Shown here in pieces: positions 1-6,635 of a stretch of 12,652 bases of DNA; within the stretch, counting starts at the first letter, position 1; every line of letters begins with the position of its first letter. This DNA is from CAYZXU01 sp964482535. Its GTDB lineage: Bacteria > Desulfobacterota > Desulfobacteria > Desulfobacterales > BuS5. Under the pieces are notes generated by a model. That model did no database searches. It saw only the letters and a list, made by a program, of their open reading frames with translations, and had not been told where the DNA came from. Location: contig CAYZXU010000071.1 of assembly GCA_964482535.1 (NCBI GenBank), positions 1-12,652 on the forward strand, written 5' to 3'. A program made the position numbers and the translations under genes.

Positions 1-76
1 AAATATCCTTGAACTATAAAAAAAGCCGGAGTATAGTATAAAAAAAGGTATGCTCAATTAAAAACAACAAAAGTTT

Positions 77-82
77 AAGGAG
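77..82 (+). promoter_or_regulatory. Ribosome binding site that fixes a TTG start
   Basis: AAGGAG lies 9 bases before the TTG at 92. No ATG in that frame lies nearby, and the receiver domain needs the residues right after this TTG (NLLIVDDE forms the first beta strand and the acidic pocket). The site therefore supports TTG as the true start. The remaining bases from 1 to 76 are AT-rich; I see no clear promoter or upstream gene in them. Confidence 0.7.
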
Positions 83-91
83 TAATTCAGC

Positions 92-1156
92 TTGAACTTA
101 CTTATTGTCGATGATGAAGCCGTATCATTACGAAGACTTCAGTACTTTCTTGAAGCATGGGAACATAATGTTATTACTGCTGTTAACGGAATAGATGCTC
201 TGAAAAAGTTTAATAATAATAATATAGATATTATCATAACAGACTGGTTAATGCCTGAAATGGACGGACCCGAGCTTGTTTATAATATCCGCAGGCAAAA
301 AAATGAAACCCCTTATGTTTATATTATGTTACTTACTGTAAAGGAAGAAAAAGAGGGTATTGTAAAAGCTCTGTTGGATAGAGAGGCAGATGATTATATT
401 GTTAAACCCTTTGACCCTGACGTGCTGAGAGCCCGCCTGAATGTTGGCATGCGTGCGGTAAGACTTGAAAGGAAATTAAAAAAATACAGCTATAATCTCG
501 AAAAACTGGTTAGAAGGCAAACACGTGTTATTCGCCATACACAGGAGGAAACAATAATAAGACTCTTAACGGCACTTGAGTCAAGAGACCAGGAGACCGG
601 CGGACATGTTCGCAGAATTGCTTTATCCAGTGTTGTTATTGCCACAGCCGCAAACTGGCCATCAAACAAAATTGATGACCTGCGTCTTGCTGCCCCCATG
701 CATGATATAGGCAAAATAGGGGTTCCGGACAGTATACTTTTAAAAAAAGGTCCGCTTACAGAGACGGAATTTGAAATAATAAAAACACATACAACAATTG
801 GCGGGCAGATTCTTGGTGATTCTGATATTCCCATGCTGCAGATTGCACATGACATTGCGCTCTATCATCATGAAAAATGGAACGGAACCGGATATCCTTC
901 AGGTATTGCAGGCAATATGATTCCGGAATCCGCCCGTATAGTTGCAATAGTCGATGTTTTTGACGCTCTTTCCCATGACAGGGTTTACAAAAAAGCTTTA
1001 CCTGAAAAAGAAGTAATTAAAATAATGAAAAAAGAAAAGGGCACTCATTTTGATCCCCGTTTTTTTGATCTATTCATAAAGACACTTCCTGAACTTATGG
1101 ATATTTCTAAACAAAACGTTAACTTTAAAAAAGCGAATGTTGTTTTTAAACTATAA
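92..1156 (+). CDS. Two-component response regulator with HD-GYP domain (probable cyclic di-GMP phosphodiesterase)
   Basis: A 354-residue, RpfG-like cytoplasmic regulator. Residues 1-120 are a receiver domain: acidic pocket D7/D8, phosphoacceptor D51 in TDWLMPEMDG, T82, and K105 in the VKPFDP loop. A charged helical linker (about 121-150) leads to an HD-GYP domain at about 155-330. This has H172 in TGGH, the H204-D205 pair in MHDIGKIG, H259-H260, and the GYP signature at 267-269 inside NGTGYPSG, followed by DVFDALSHDR. All expected metal-ligand motifs are present, so it should be active. In this family, phosphorylation by a partner histidine kinase controls hydrolysis of cyclic di-GMP and so motility, biofilm or polysaccharide output. 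No kinase is seen in the window. The gene starts at TTG with a good ribosome site and may share a transcript with the small gene that follows. The exact target is unknown. Confidence 0.93.
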   Translation: MNLLIVDDEAVSLRRLQYFLEAWEHNVITAVNGIDALKKFNNNNIDIIITDWLMPEMDGPELVYNIRRQKNETPYVYIMLLTVKEEKEGIVKALLDREADDYIVKPFDPDVLRARLNVGMRAVRLERKLKKYSYNLEKLVRRQTRVIRHTQEETIIRLLTALESRDQETGGHVRRIALSSVVIATAANWPSNKIDDLRLAAPMHDIGKIGVPDSILLKKGPLTETEFEIIKTHTTIGGQILGDSDIPMLQIAHDIALYHHEKWNGTGYPSGIAGNMIPESARIVAIVDVFDALSHDRVYKKALPEKEVIKIMKKEKGTHFDPRFFDLFIKTLPELMDISKQNVNFKKANVVFKL

Positions 1157-1157
1157 A

Positions 1158-1346
1158 ATGGAATACAAAATAAATAAAAATTTTAAGCACAAATTCGACT
1201 TTGAAATCGGTTACCTTATAAAAAGTCCGTGCAAAGAATGCAGTATCAGGAGTAAGTTCCCTAAATGTATAGATGAGTGTGAAAAGCTCGATAAAATTCA
1301 GACAAAATTAACAGATGTTTTATCAAGCTCAAGAAGAAGCCGATAA
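1158..1346 (+). CDS. Small four-cysteine protein, possible metal-binding, unknown function
   Basis: A 62-residue basic protein with four cysteines, C25, C28, C37 and C41, spaced C-x2-C-x8-C-x3-C, followed by a charged stretch ECEKLDKIQTKL and a tail rich in Ser and Arg. The spacing could hold one zinc ion or a small redox site, but no named family is claimed. I recall similar short Cys4 proteins in Desulfobacterota, without being able to verify this here. ATG at 1158 sits one base after the TAA of the HD-GYP gene with no clear ribosome site, which suggests translational re-initiation. An in-frame ATG at 1137 would add seven residues (MLFLNYK) and overlap the upstream gene by 20 bases; it too lacks a clear ribosome site. 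I see no signal peptide or membrane segment. It probably belongs with the upstream regulator; the role is unknown. Confidence 0.6.
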   Translation: MEYKINKNFKHKFDFEIGYLIKSPCKECSIRSKFPKCIDECEKLDKIQTKLTDVLSSSRRSR

Positions 1347-1387
1347 TCGTAATCCCTAACCGTCAGCCGCTTTTTAGGAGAATCCAT

Positions 1388-3019
1388 ATGCATAAATATC
1401 AAAAGTTTTCTGAAACACAGGCATGGAAAGATTTAAACGGTTGTTTGCAAACAGTAAACCTTCCTGAGAATCATTTAAAAAATTTAATTTCAGAGCCGGG
1501 CAGACTTGAAAAATTTTCAATTGTAATGCCTGAATTTTTTTATGATTTTTCCCGTCAGCGGGTTGATGATAAAATAATGGGTTTTTTATTTGATCTGGCC
1601 AAATCAAGGGGGCTGACAGAAAAATTCAATGCCATGATTAAAGGAGAAAAACTTAATATCACGGAAAAAAGATCCGCCCTTCATACTGCGACAAGAAACT
1701 TTTCAGGTGAACCTGTTTATGTTGATAATAAAGACATTATGCCTGATATGATAAAAATCAGGGATGATATAAAAAAATTTTCTGAAAAAATTCATAATAA
1801 AAGTCTGACAGGTTCTTCGGGAAAACCTTTTAAGCATGCAGTTGTAATCGGAATCGGCGGTTCTTATCTCGGAACGGAATTTGTTTCCAATGCACTAAAC
1901 GCATTTGCAGATAAAGGTATTGAGCTGCATTATCTGTCCAATGTGGATATTCATAATTTCGGAAAAATTATTTCTGTAATAGATCCCGAAACGACCCTCT
2001 GGATAGTCGTCTCAAAGAGTTACACAACTGCTGAAACAATGGCCAATGTCAATCTGGCATATGAATTTGTCCAGGAAAAAGGCCTTGATCCTGCAAAACA
2101 TTTTATTACTGTCACAAGCAAAGGGAGTCCCGGAGATGATCCTTCAAATCCCGTGCTTGGATCTTTTAACATGTTTGATTTTATTGGTGGGAGGTACAGC
2201 GTTACATCTGCAGTGGGAGGGGTGCCTCTCAGCCTTTATTTGGGGTATGACAAGTTTGAAAGATTTTTAAAAGGCGCAGGTGAAATGGATACTCATGCCG
2301 CAACTGCTCCTTTAAAAGAAAACATTCCCCTTATTGCAGCTCTTATATCCATATGGAATAACAACTTTTTGGGTTATGGAGCCCAGGGGATTATCCCCTA
2401 TGCTTCTCCATTATGTAAACTTGCGCCTCATGTTCAGCAGCTTAATATGGAGAGTAACGGAAAAGCAGTCACGACTGAAGGTGAAATCTTAAAAGAAACT
2501 ACGGGTATGATTATTTTTGGAGAGCCGGGCACCAATGCACAGCACTCTTTTTTTCAGCTTGCACACCAGGGGAGACCTTTCCCAATTGATTTTATCGGTG
2601 TTGTCAAACCCCAGTACGAAGGCTATAAAACAAAATCAAAGGGCGTAACAAACCATCAGGAGCTGTGGTCTAATATGCTTGCCCAGTCCATGGCCCTTGC
2701 AAAGGGAAAAGATGATAAAGATGCAGCAAAACAGTTTTCTGGCAACAGACCGTCTTCCACTATAATTTTAGATGATCTTTCACCTGAAAGCACAGGCCGT
2801 CTGCTCTCCTTTTATGAGGCAAAGACTGTTTTTGAAGCTTTTGTGTGGGGTATTAACCCCTTTGACCAGTTTGGAGTGGAATTAGGGAAAACAATGGCTT
2901 CAGATATCAGAAAAAAGATAGAAGAAAAAAACAGAAACAAAGATGCCGATTTTAAAGGCACCGATCCTGCTACAAAATTTTATCTTAATAAACTCTTTGA
3001 ATCCGGACCTTCGATATGA
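1388..3019 (+). CDS. pgi: Glucose-6-phosphate isomerase
   Basis: A 543-residue cytosolic enzyme that interconverts glucose 6-phosphate and fructose 6-phosphate in glycolysis and gluconeogenesis. The length is close to the E. coli enzyme (549). The phosphate-binding region reads GIGGSYLGTEF at 155-165. The first family signature, FIGGRYSVTSAVG, is at 265-277, and the second, GINPFDQFGVELGK, is at 488-501. Catalytic residues are in place: E355 in NMESNGK, H386 in TNAQHSF, and K501 at the end of the second signature. AGGAG at 1376-1380 lies 7 bases before the ATG. The 41-base gap to the small Cys4 gene leaves room for joint or separate transcription. Nothing is broken or unusual. The supply of fructose 6-phosphate could feed UDP-GlcNAc for the envelope genes in this window, but the two sets are not in one operon. 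Confidence 0.97.
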   Translation: MHKYQKFSETQAWKDLNGCLQTVNLPENHLKNLISEPGRLEKFSIVMPEFFYDFSRQRVDDKIMGFLFDLAKSRGLTEKFNAMIKGEKLNITEKRSALHTATRNFSGEPVYVDNKDIMPDMIKIRDDIKKFSEKIHNKSLTGSSGKPFKHAVVIGIGGSYLGTEFVSNALNAFADKGIELHYLSNVDIHNFGKIISVIDPETTLWIVVSKSYTTAETMANVNLAYEFVQEKGLDPAKHFITVTSKGSPGDDPSNPVLGSFNMFDFIGGRYSVTSAVGGVPLSLYLGYDKFERFLKGAGEMDTHAATAPLKENIPLIAALISIWNNNFLGYGAQGIIPYASPLCKLAPHVQQLNMESNGKAVTTEGEILKETTGMIIFGEPGTNAQHSFFQLAHQGRPFPIDFIGVVKPQYEGYKTKSKGVTNHQELWSNMLAQSMALAKGKDDKDAAKQFSGNRPSSTIILDDLSPESTGRLLSFYEAKTVFEAFVWGINPFDQFGVELGKTMASDIRKKIEEKNRNKDADFKGTDPATKFYLNKLFESGPSI

Positions 3020-3020
3020 A

Positions 3021-3049
3021 ACCTTTGCATAATTAATCTTTGCAAAGGT
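3021..3049. terminator. Hairpin between convergent pgi and wzz-like genes (weak terminator candidate)
   Basis: ACCTTTGCA at 3021-3029 pairs perfectly with TGCAAAGGT at 3041-3049 around an 11-base loop, starting one base after the pgi stop codon. The position suits a shared end point for two converging genes. Neither strand has a proper T-run after the stem, so simple intrinsic termination is not well supported. It could instead protect the 3' end of the mRNA. Confidence 0.35.
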
Positions 3050-3097
3050 CTCAAAGTAATTCAACAATAATTTTATATATTATTTAAACATTTTGCT

Positions 3098-4552
3098 CTA
3101 TTTAGCATCTTCTGTTACCGGAGATGTTCTTGACGCACTTTTTATATAATCAATAAAGAAGGCTAAGAAAATCGCAAAGAATAGGGCAACAATGCCGACA
3201 ATGATCACTATCTTTATCAAATTTTTTGGTCTTTCTGTATTGGTTTCGGGATCTCTGATTACCTGAACAGCATTGCTCATTATGCTTTTTAAATATTCTA
3301 TATTCAGTTCATTTGCCCTTTTTGACAGGCTAATAATTCTGTTCTCTATATCATTCAGACCTGCCTTTACATAGGCAATATTTCCCTTTTCCTCTTTCTT
3401 TTCCTTTTCCTCTTTTAAAAAAGCGATCTTCTCTTCCAAAAACTCTTTGTCTACTTCCAGATTTTTTGCTTCAATCTCTGCATTCAGGGCAGTTTTTAAA
3501 AGAAGTGTTAAAGAATCTTCCTTAATCAGCTCCTTGATAAAGGAAGTGCTAAGAACCAAATTTGTACCACTATTTTCATTTTTGTCAGTTTCGCCATTTG
3601 GTGGCCTGTATCTTTCTGACTGTTTCATGTCTTTTAACAGTTCTCTGGCAATTACCGCTTCCTTTTCTTTCTTTTTTCTTTTAATATCAATTATTCTTGC
3701 TCTATGTATGTATACATTAATGAGATTTTCTTTGTTTTTGGTAAGCTTCAGTTCTTTAATAATTGATTCTATCTCGGAAATATTAATATTATTAAGTAAT
3801 TCAAGATTATTTTTTATATCTATGAATGAGGTGCCGGTCTCCTGGGATCTGAAAAACCCGGTCTTTGAAATCTTGAAATTCAAAAATTTGATAAAGTTAC
3901 CTGTTCTGACTTTAAAGGTATTAATCGCATTAAGATAGTCTGAATTTGAAAGAAACCTGGCAGGGAATTCAATGGTCACCAACGGTTCTTCTCCGTATTT
4001 TTTTTCAAAGTCTTTCCTGTATTCGTCCACTATTGATAATAATATCCTGTTTCTTTCTTTTATCGAAAAAATATCATTTTGTTCCAGTGTAAGGCTTAAT
4101 CTGAACTGATTGGGCAAAAAGGTATATGTTTCCTTGTTTTTTTCCGCAACTTCCATCTTTTTCTGAATTTCTGGCGGTATTACGGCTGTTATATCTATCA
4201 TTTGCCTTATGTCTTTTTCGAAAAACTCTGCATTCTTTTTATGAATAAAAGCAGATACCTTTGTCAAAATAGCCGGGGTAATAATTTCTTCCTTACTGAA
4301 CAAGCTACCATTCGGGTTATGGTGTTTTTCTATTCCCGTGAAATTCAAAGAAATAATGCAATCGGTTACATATGTTACTGGATATTTCACCATAATGACA
4401 CCCATGGTCAATCCGGCACACAGAATAACCATGAGGATTATAAATGTCTTCCACTTCCACAGAACCCTGAGATAGTCTATAAGGTTGATTTCATCTTCAA
4501 AAGGTGGGTAGTTCTGCGCATACGAAATATTATTGGATTCCCTTTCGGTCAT
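3098..4552 (-). CDS. Wzz-like polysaccharide co-polymerase (chain length determinant family)
   Basis: A 484-residue inner-membrane protein with the layout of polysaccharide co-polymerases. A short cytoplasmic N-terminus (with INLIDYLRVLWKWK at about 22-35) is followed by a first membrane helix at about 36-55, a long periplasmic part, and a second helix at about 446-467. A charged coiled coil covers about 350-423, and a DPETNTERPKN segment sits just before the last helix, as in Wzz proteins. The C-terminus is short and cytoplasmic, with no tyrosine kinase domain. Such proteins set the length of O-antigen, capsule or exopolysaccharide chains together with a Wzy polymerase. It is longer than typical enterobacterial Wzz (about 325 residues), mainly in the middle region, so the exact subtype is uncertain. 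GGGAG a few bases before the ATG supports the start; the stop is TAG. No polymerase, flippase or glycosyltransferase lies beside it. Confidence 0.82.
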   Translation of the reverse strand: MTERESNNISYAQNYPPFEDEINLIDYLRVLWKWKTFIILMVILCAGLTMGVIMVKYPVTYVTDCIISLNFTGIEKHHNPNGSLFSKEEIITPAILTKVSAFIHKKNAEFFEKDIRQMIDITAVIPPEIQKKMEVAEKNKETYTFLPNQFRLSLTLEQNDIFSIKERNRILLSIVDEYRKDFEKKYGEEPLVTIEFPARFLSNSDYLNAINTFKVRTGNFIKFLNFKISKTGFFRSQETGTSFIDIKNNLELLNNINISEIESIIKELKLTKNKENLINVYIHRARIIDIKRKKKEKEAVIARELLKDMKQSERYRPPNGETDKNENSGTNLVLSTSFIKELIKEDSLTLLLKTALNAEIEAKNLEVDKEFLEEKIAFLKEEKEKKEEKGNIAYVKAGLNDIENRIISLSKRANELNIEYLKSIMSNAVQVIRDPETNTERPKNLIKIVIIVGIVALFFAIFLAFFIDYIKSASRTSPVTEDAK

Positions 4553-4582
4553 AATAGCTCCCTATTATGGTTGTAAATCTTG

Positions 4583-4614
4583 TTTTTTGCCCGATCTCTG
4601 CATCAGGCAAAAAA
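4583..4614. promoter_or_regulatory. Inverted repeat in the leader of the wzz-like gene
   Basis: TTTTTTGCC at 4583-4591 is the exact complement of GGCAAAAAA at 4606-4614. After one mismatch the arms pair for three more bases (GAT 4593-4595 with ATC 4602-4604), leaving a 6-base loop. The T-run precedes and the A-run follows the stem on either strand, so this does not have terminator form. It lies 31-62 bases before the wzz-like ATG and could be an operator or a 5' leader structure. Its function is not shown by the sequence. Confidence 0.45.
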
Positions 4615-4621
4615 TTGATTC

Positions 4622-4651
4622 AAAAAAAAGCTTGCAACTTGCATTGCGCTT
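4622..4651 (-). terminator. Candidate intrinsic terminator downstream of recD
   Basis: Read on the - strand, AAGC-GCAA (4651-4644) pairs with TTGC (4637-4634) and then GCTT (4631-4628), across a 6-base loop and with a two-base bulge (4633-4632). The T-run covers 4629-4622. It sits about 130 bases after the recD stop and about 70 bases before the wzz-like start, so it would end the transcript that comes through larB, recB and recD. The bulge makes the stem weaker than a textbook case. Confidence 0.4.
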
Positions 4652-4779
4652 ATCAAAAGACTAAACTTCATTCATTTAGTATGTCTATCATAATATAATT
4701 TAAAAATCAATATATTATTTAAATTTGCATACAGTTAGTATCTTATTATCCGATTTATCAGGGTTAGGCATTAATTTAA

Positions 4780-6627
4780 TTAAAAAAGAGAGTGAACTTC
4801 ATCCCATAAAGCATCACGGAGCCCGGACGTACGCTCTATTTTTTTTAATATAGAGGCTTTTAAAATATCTTCGGTTCCCCAGATGGAAATATTATGCCTT
4901 GCCCTGGTTACACCCGTGTATATCACCTCCCTCGTGAGTATAGGGGAATCCCTGTCCGGCAGCAAGAGAAGAATGTCGTCAAATTCAGAGCCCTGGCTTC
5001 TGTGGACTGTCATTGCATATGCAGTCTCATACTCAGAAAGCCTTTGGGGAAAAAAACGCTTTAATAGACCAGAACTATCATTGAAAAACGCATATGACTC
5101 ATCAGCATCATTCATTATTACCCCTATATCACCGTTAAAAAGGCCAAGCCTGTAATCGTTGTTTGTGATAATAACGGGCAGTTTTATGCCGGGCATATGA
5201 TGATGCTTTGATGCCTTTAATAAAATGCGCTCAGCAAGCCTGTTAACCCCCTCAACACCAAAGGGGCCTTTTTTTACAGGGCACAATATTTTAAATCTGT
5301 TTAATTCTTCAAGAGCTTTTTTGGGGTCGTCTGTTTTAAAAAAATTATCATATTTTTCTATGATTATCTTTGAAAGAGATTCATAAAGCTCATCCACAGT
5401 TTCAATGCTTTTCCAGTTCAGGTTTTTTCTGGTCTTTATAAGCTCTAAAGCTTTGTCTGCCCTGCCATTATTGACGGCGCTGGCAAGTTCCAAAGCCCCG
5501 CCGGCGGCAGCAAACCTGTAGTTTTTTTTTAATGTAATAATAGAGTCGCTTAAAGCCGATCCGCATCTGCTTTGATTCTTTGAGGCAAAACATTTATCTC
5601 CAATGGCATAATTAATTTTTGCTGAAAAAGAGTCTGAAAATTCGTGCATATTATTTCTGTCGCAAATATCACCAAGCAGCGAACCTGCATCAACAGAAGC
5701 GAGCTGATCCTTATCACCAACAAGTATCAAAGCTGCATTTTCAGGCAAAGCCTGAACAAGACTATGCATCATGGCAAGATCCACCATGGAAGCCTCATCT
5801 ATTATTACAAGGTCTGCCGGCAAAAGATTGGCCGCGTTATAAAAAAAACCGTATGAATTTTTTACAGCTTTAAGGAGTCTGTGGATTGTGCATGCATCAC
5901 CAGGAATAAGGTCTTTAACCTGCTCATCGCAAGCCAGACTTTTTTTAGCCTCTATTATTGATTCGCTCATCCTTGCAGCGGCTTTTCCTGTGGGAGCTGC
6001 CAAAAAAATACGAAGATTTTTTTCTGTCTCCCCTCCCCTTCTGTCAATAAACTGCTCAATAATAATTGCAAGGATCTTTGCAATCACAGTTGTTTTTCCT
6101 GTTCCAGGGCCTCCTGAAATAACGGTAAATTTTTTAAAAACCGGAACCACTCCGGCAATTTTTTGCCAGTTAATCTCATCTTTAATCTTTTCAGGAAAAA
6201 GCCTCTTGATGCCTGCTTTCAGCAGAGCTTTATTCACGGGCATATTATTGTTTACAACAGCTTTTTTTATAAAATCGGCAACCTGTCTTTCGTTTTTCCA
6301 AAATCGATAAAGGTAAAGCCTGTTTTTGTCATCGAGAATGAGCGGAGCAAAATCATTAGGCACGCCAACTGCCCTGCTTGAAAGCAGTTTATTTCTCCAT
6401 GGCAAAAGTTCAGGGCATCTAAAACCACCAGAGCCATCCTGAAAAGCATATGAATTCAGATCAAGACAGACATTCCCCTCCCGTGTAACCATGCTGGCAA
6501 GGGCTGCGCCCAAAAAAATATCTTCATTATTTATTTCAGAAATATCTGAAATAAATTTTGCAAAATAGAAATCTATTTCAGATAGATATCCTTTTTGATA
6601 CAGGTTTGTTATGTTTAATTCATTCAT
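4780..6627 (-). CDS. recD: Exodeoxyribonuclease V alpha subunit, RecD helicase
   Basis: A 615-residue superfamily 1B helicase (E. coli RecD is 608), the fast 5'-3' motor of RecBCD in double-strand break repair and destruction of linear DNA. Walker A, GGPGTGKTT, is at 172-180 with K178; motif Ia reads APTGKAAARM at 211-220; Walker B, IIDEAS, is at 275-280; LVGDKDQLASVDAG follows at 302-315. A segment at about 325-365 before KKNYRF matches the insert of RecBCD-type RecD. Near the C-terminus are TVHRSQGSEFDD and TGVTRARHN. The short N-terminal domain and total length favour RecD1 over the longer RecC-independent RecD2. The ATG lies 8 bases after the recB stop with no strong ribosome site, which points to translational coupling. 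In the E. coli complex, RecD attaches through RecC, and no recC is present here. Confidence 0.94.
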   Translation of the reverse strand: MNELNITNLYQKGYLSEIDFYFAKFISDISEINNEDIFLGAALASMVTREGNVCLDLNSYAFQDGSGGFRCPELLPWRNKLLSSRAVGVPNDFAPLILDDKNRLYLYRFWKNERQVADFIKKAVVNNNMPVNKALLKAGIKRLFPEKIKDEINWQKIAGVVPVFKKFTVISGGPGTGKTTVIAKILAIIIEQFIDRRGGETEKNLRIFLAAPTGKAAARMSESIIEAKKSLACDEQVKDLIPGDACTIHRLLKAVKNSYGFFYNAANLLPADLVIIDEASMVDLAMMHSLVQALPENAALILVGDKDQLASVDAGSLLGDICDRNNMHEFSDSFSAKINYAIGDKCFASKNQSRCGSALSDSIITLKKNYRFAAAGGALELASAVNNGRADKALELIKTRKNLNWKSIETVDELYESLSKIIIEKYDNFFKTDDPKKALEELNRFKILCPVKKGPFGVEGVNRLAERILLKASKHHHMPGIKLPVIITNNDYRLGLFNGDIGVIMNDADESYAFFNDSSGLLKRFFPQRLSEYETAYAMTVHRSQGSEFDDILLLLPDRDSPILTREVIYTGVTRARHNISIWGTEDILKASILKKIERTSGLRDALWDEVHSLF

Positions 6628-6635
6628 GTAATACT

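Noticed and set aside
29..55. Possible stem GAGTATA/TATGCTC upstream of the HD-GYP gene
   Set aside because: Seven pairs including a G-T wobble with a 13-base AT-rich loop; this is expected by chance in such sequence and has no T-run.
490..855. 121-codon - strand frame inside the HD-GYP gene
   Set aside because: It lies fully within a gene with all catalytic motifs intact and shows no family features of its own.
3447..3938. 163-codon + strand frame opposite the wzz-like gene
   Set aside because: Rich in Ser, Phe and Leu as expected from the reverse of a Lys/Glu-rich coiled coil; no domain and no upstream ribosome site, while the - strand gene is clear.
4660..4680. ACTAAA/TTTAGT inverted repeat as a separate terminator
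   Set aside because: Only six mostly A-T pairs around a 9-base loop, and just four T after one C on the - strand; too weak to call as a terminator.
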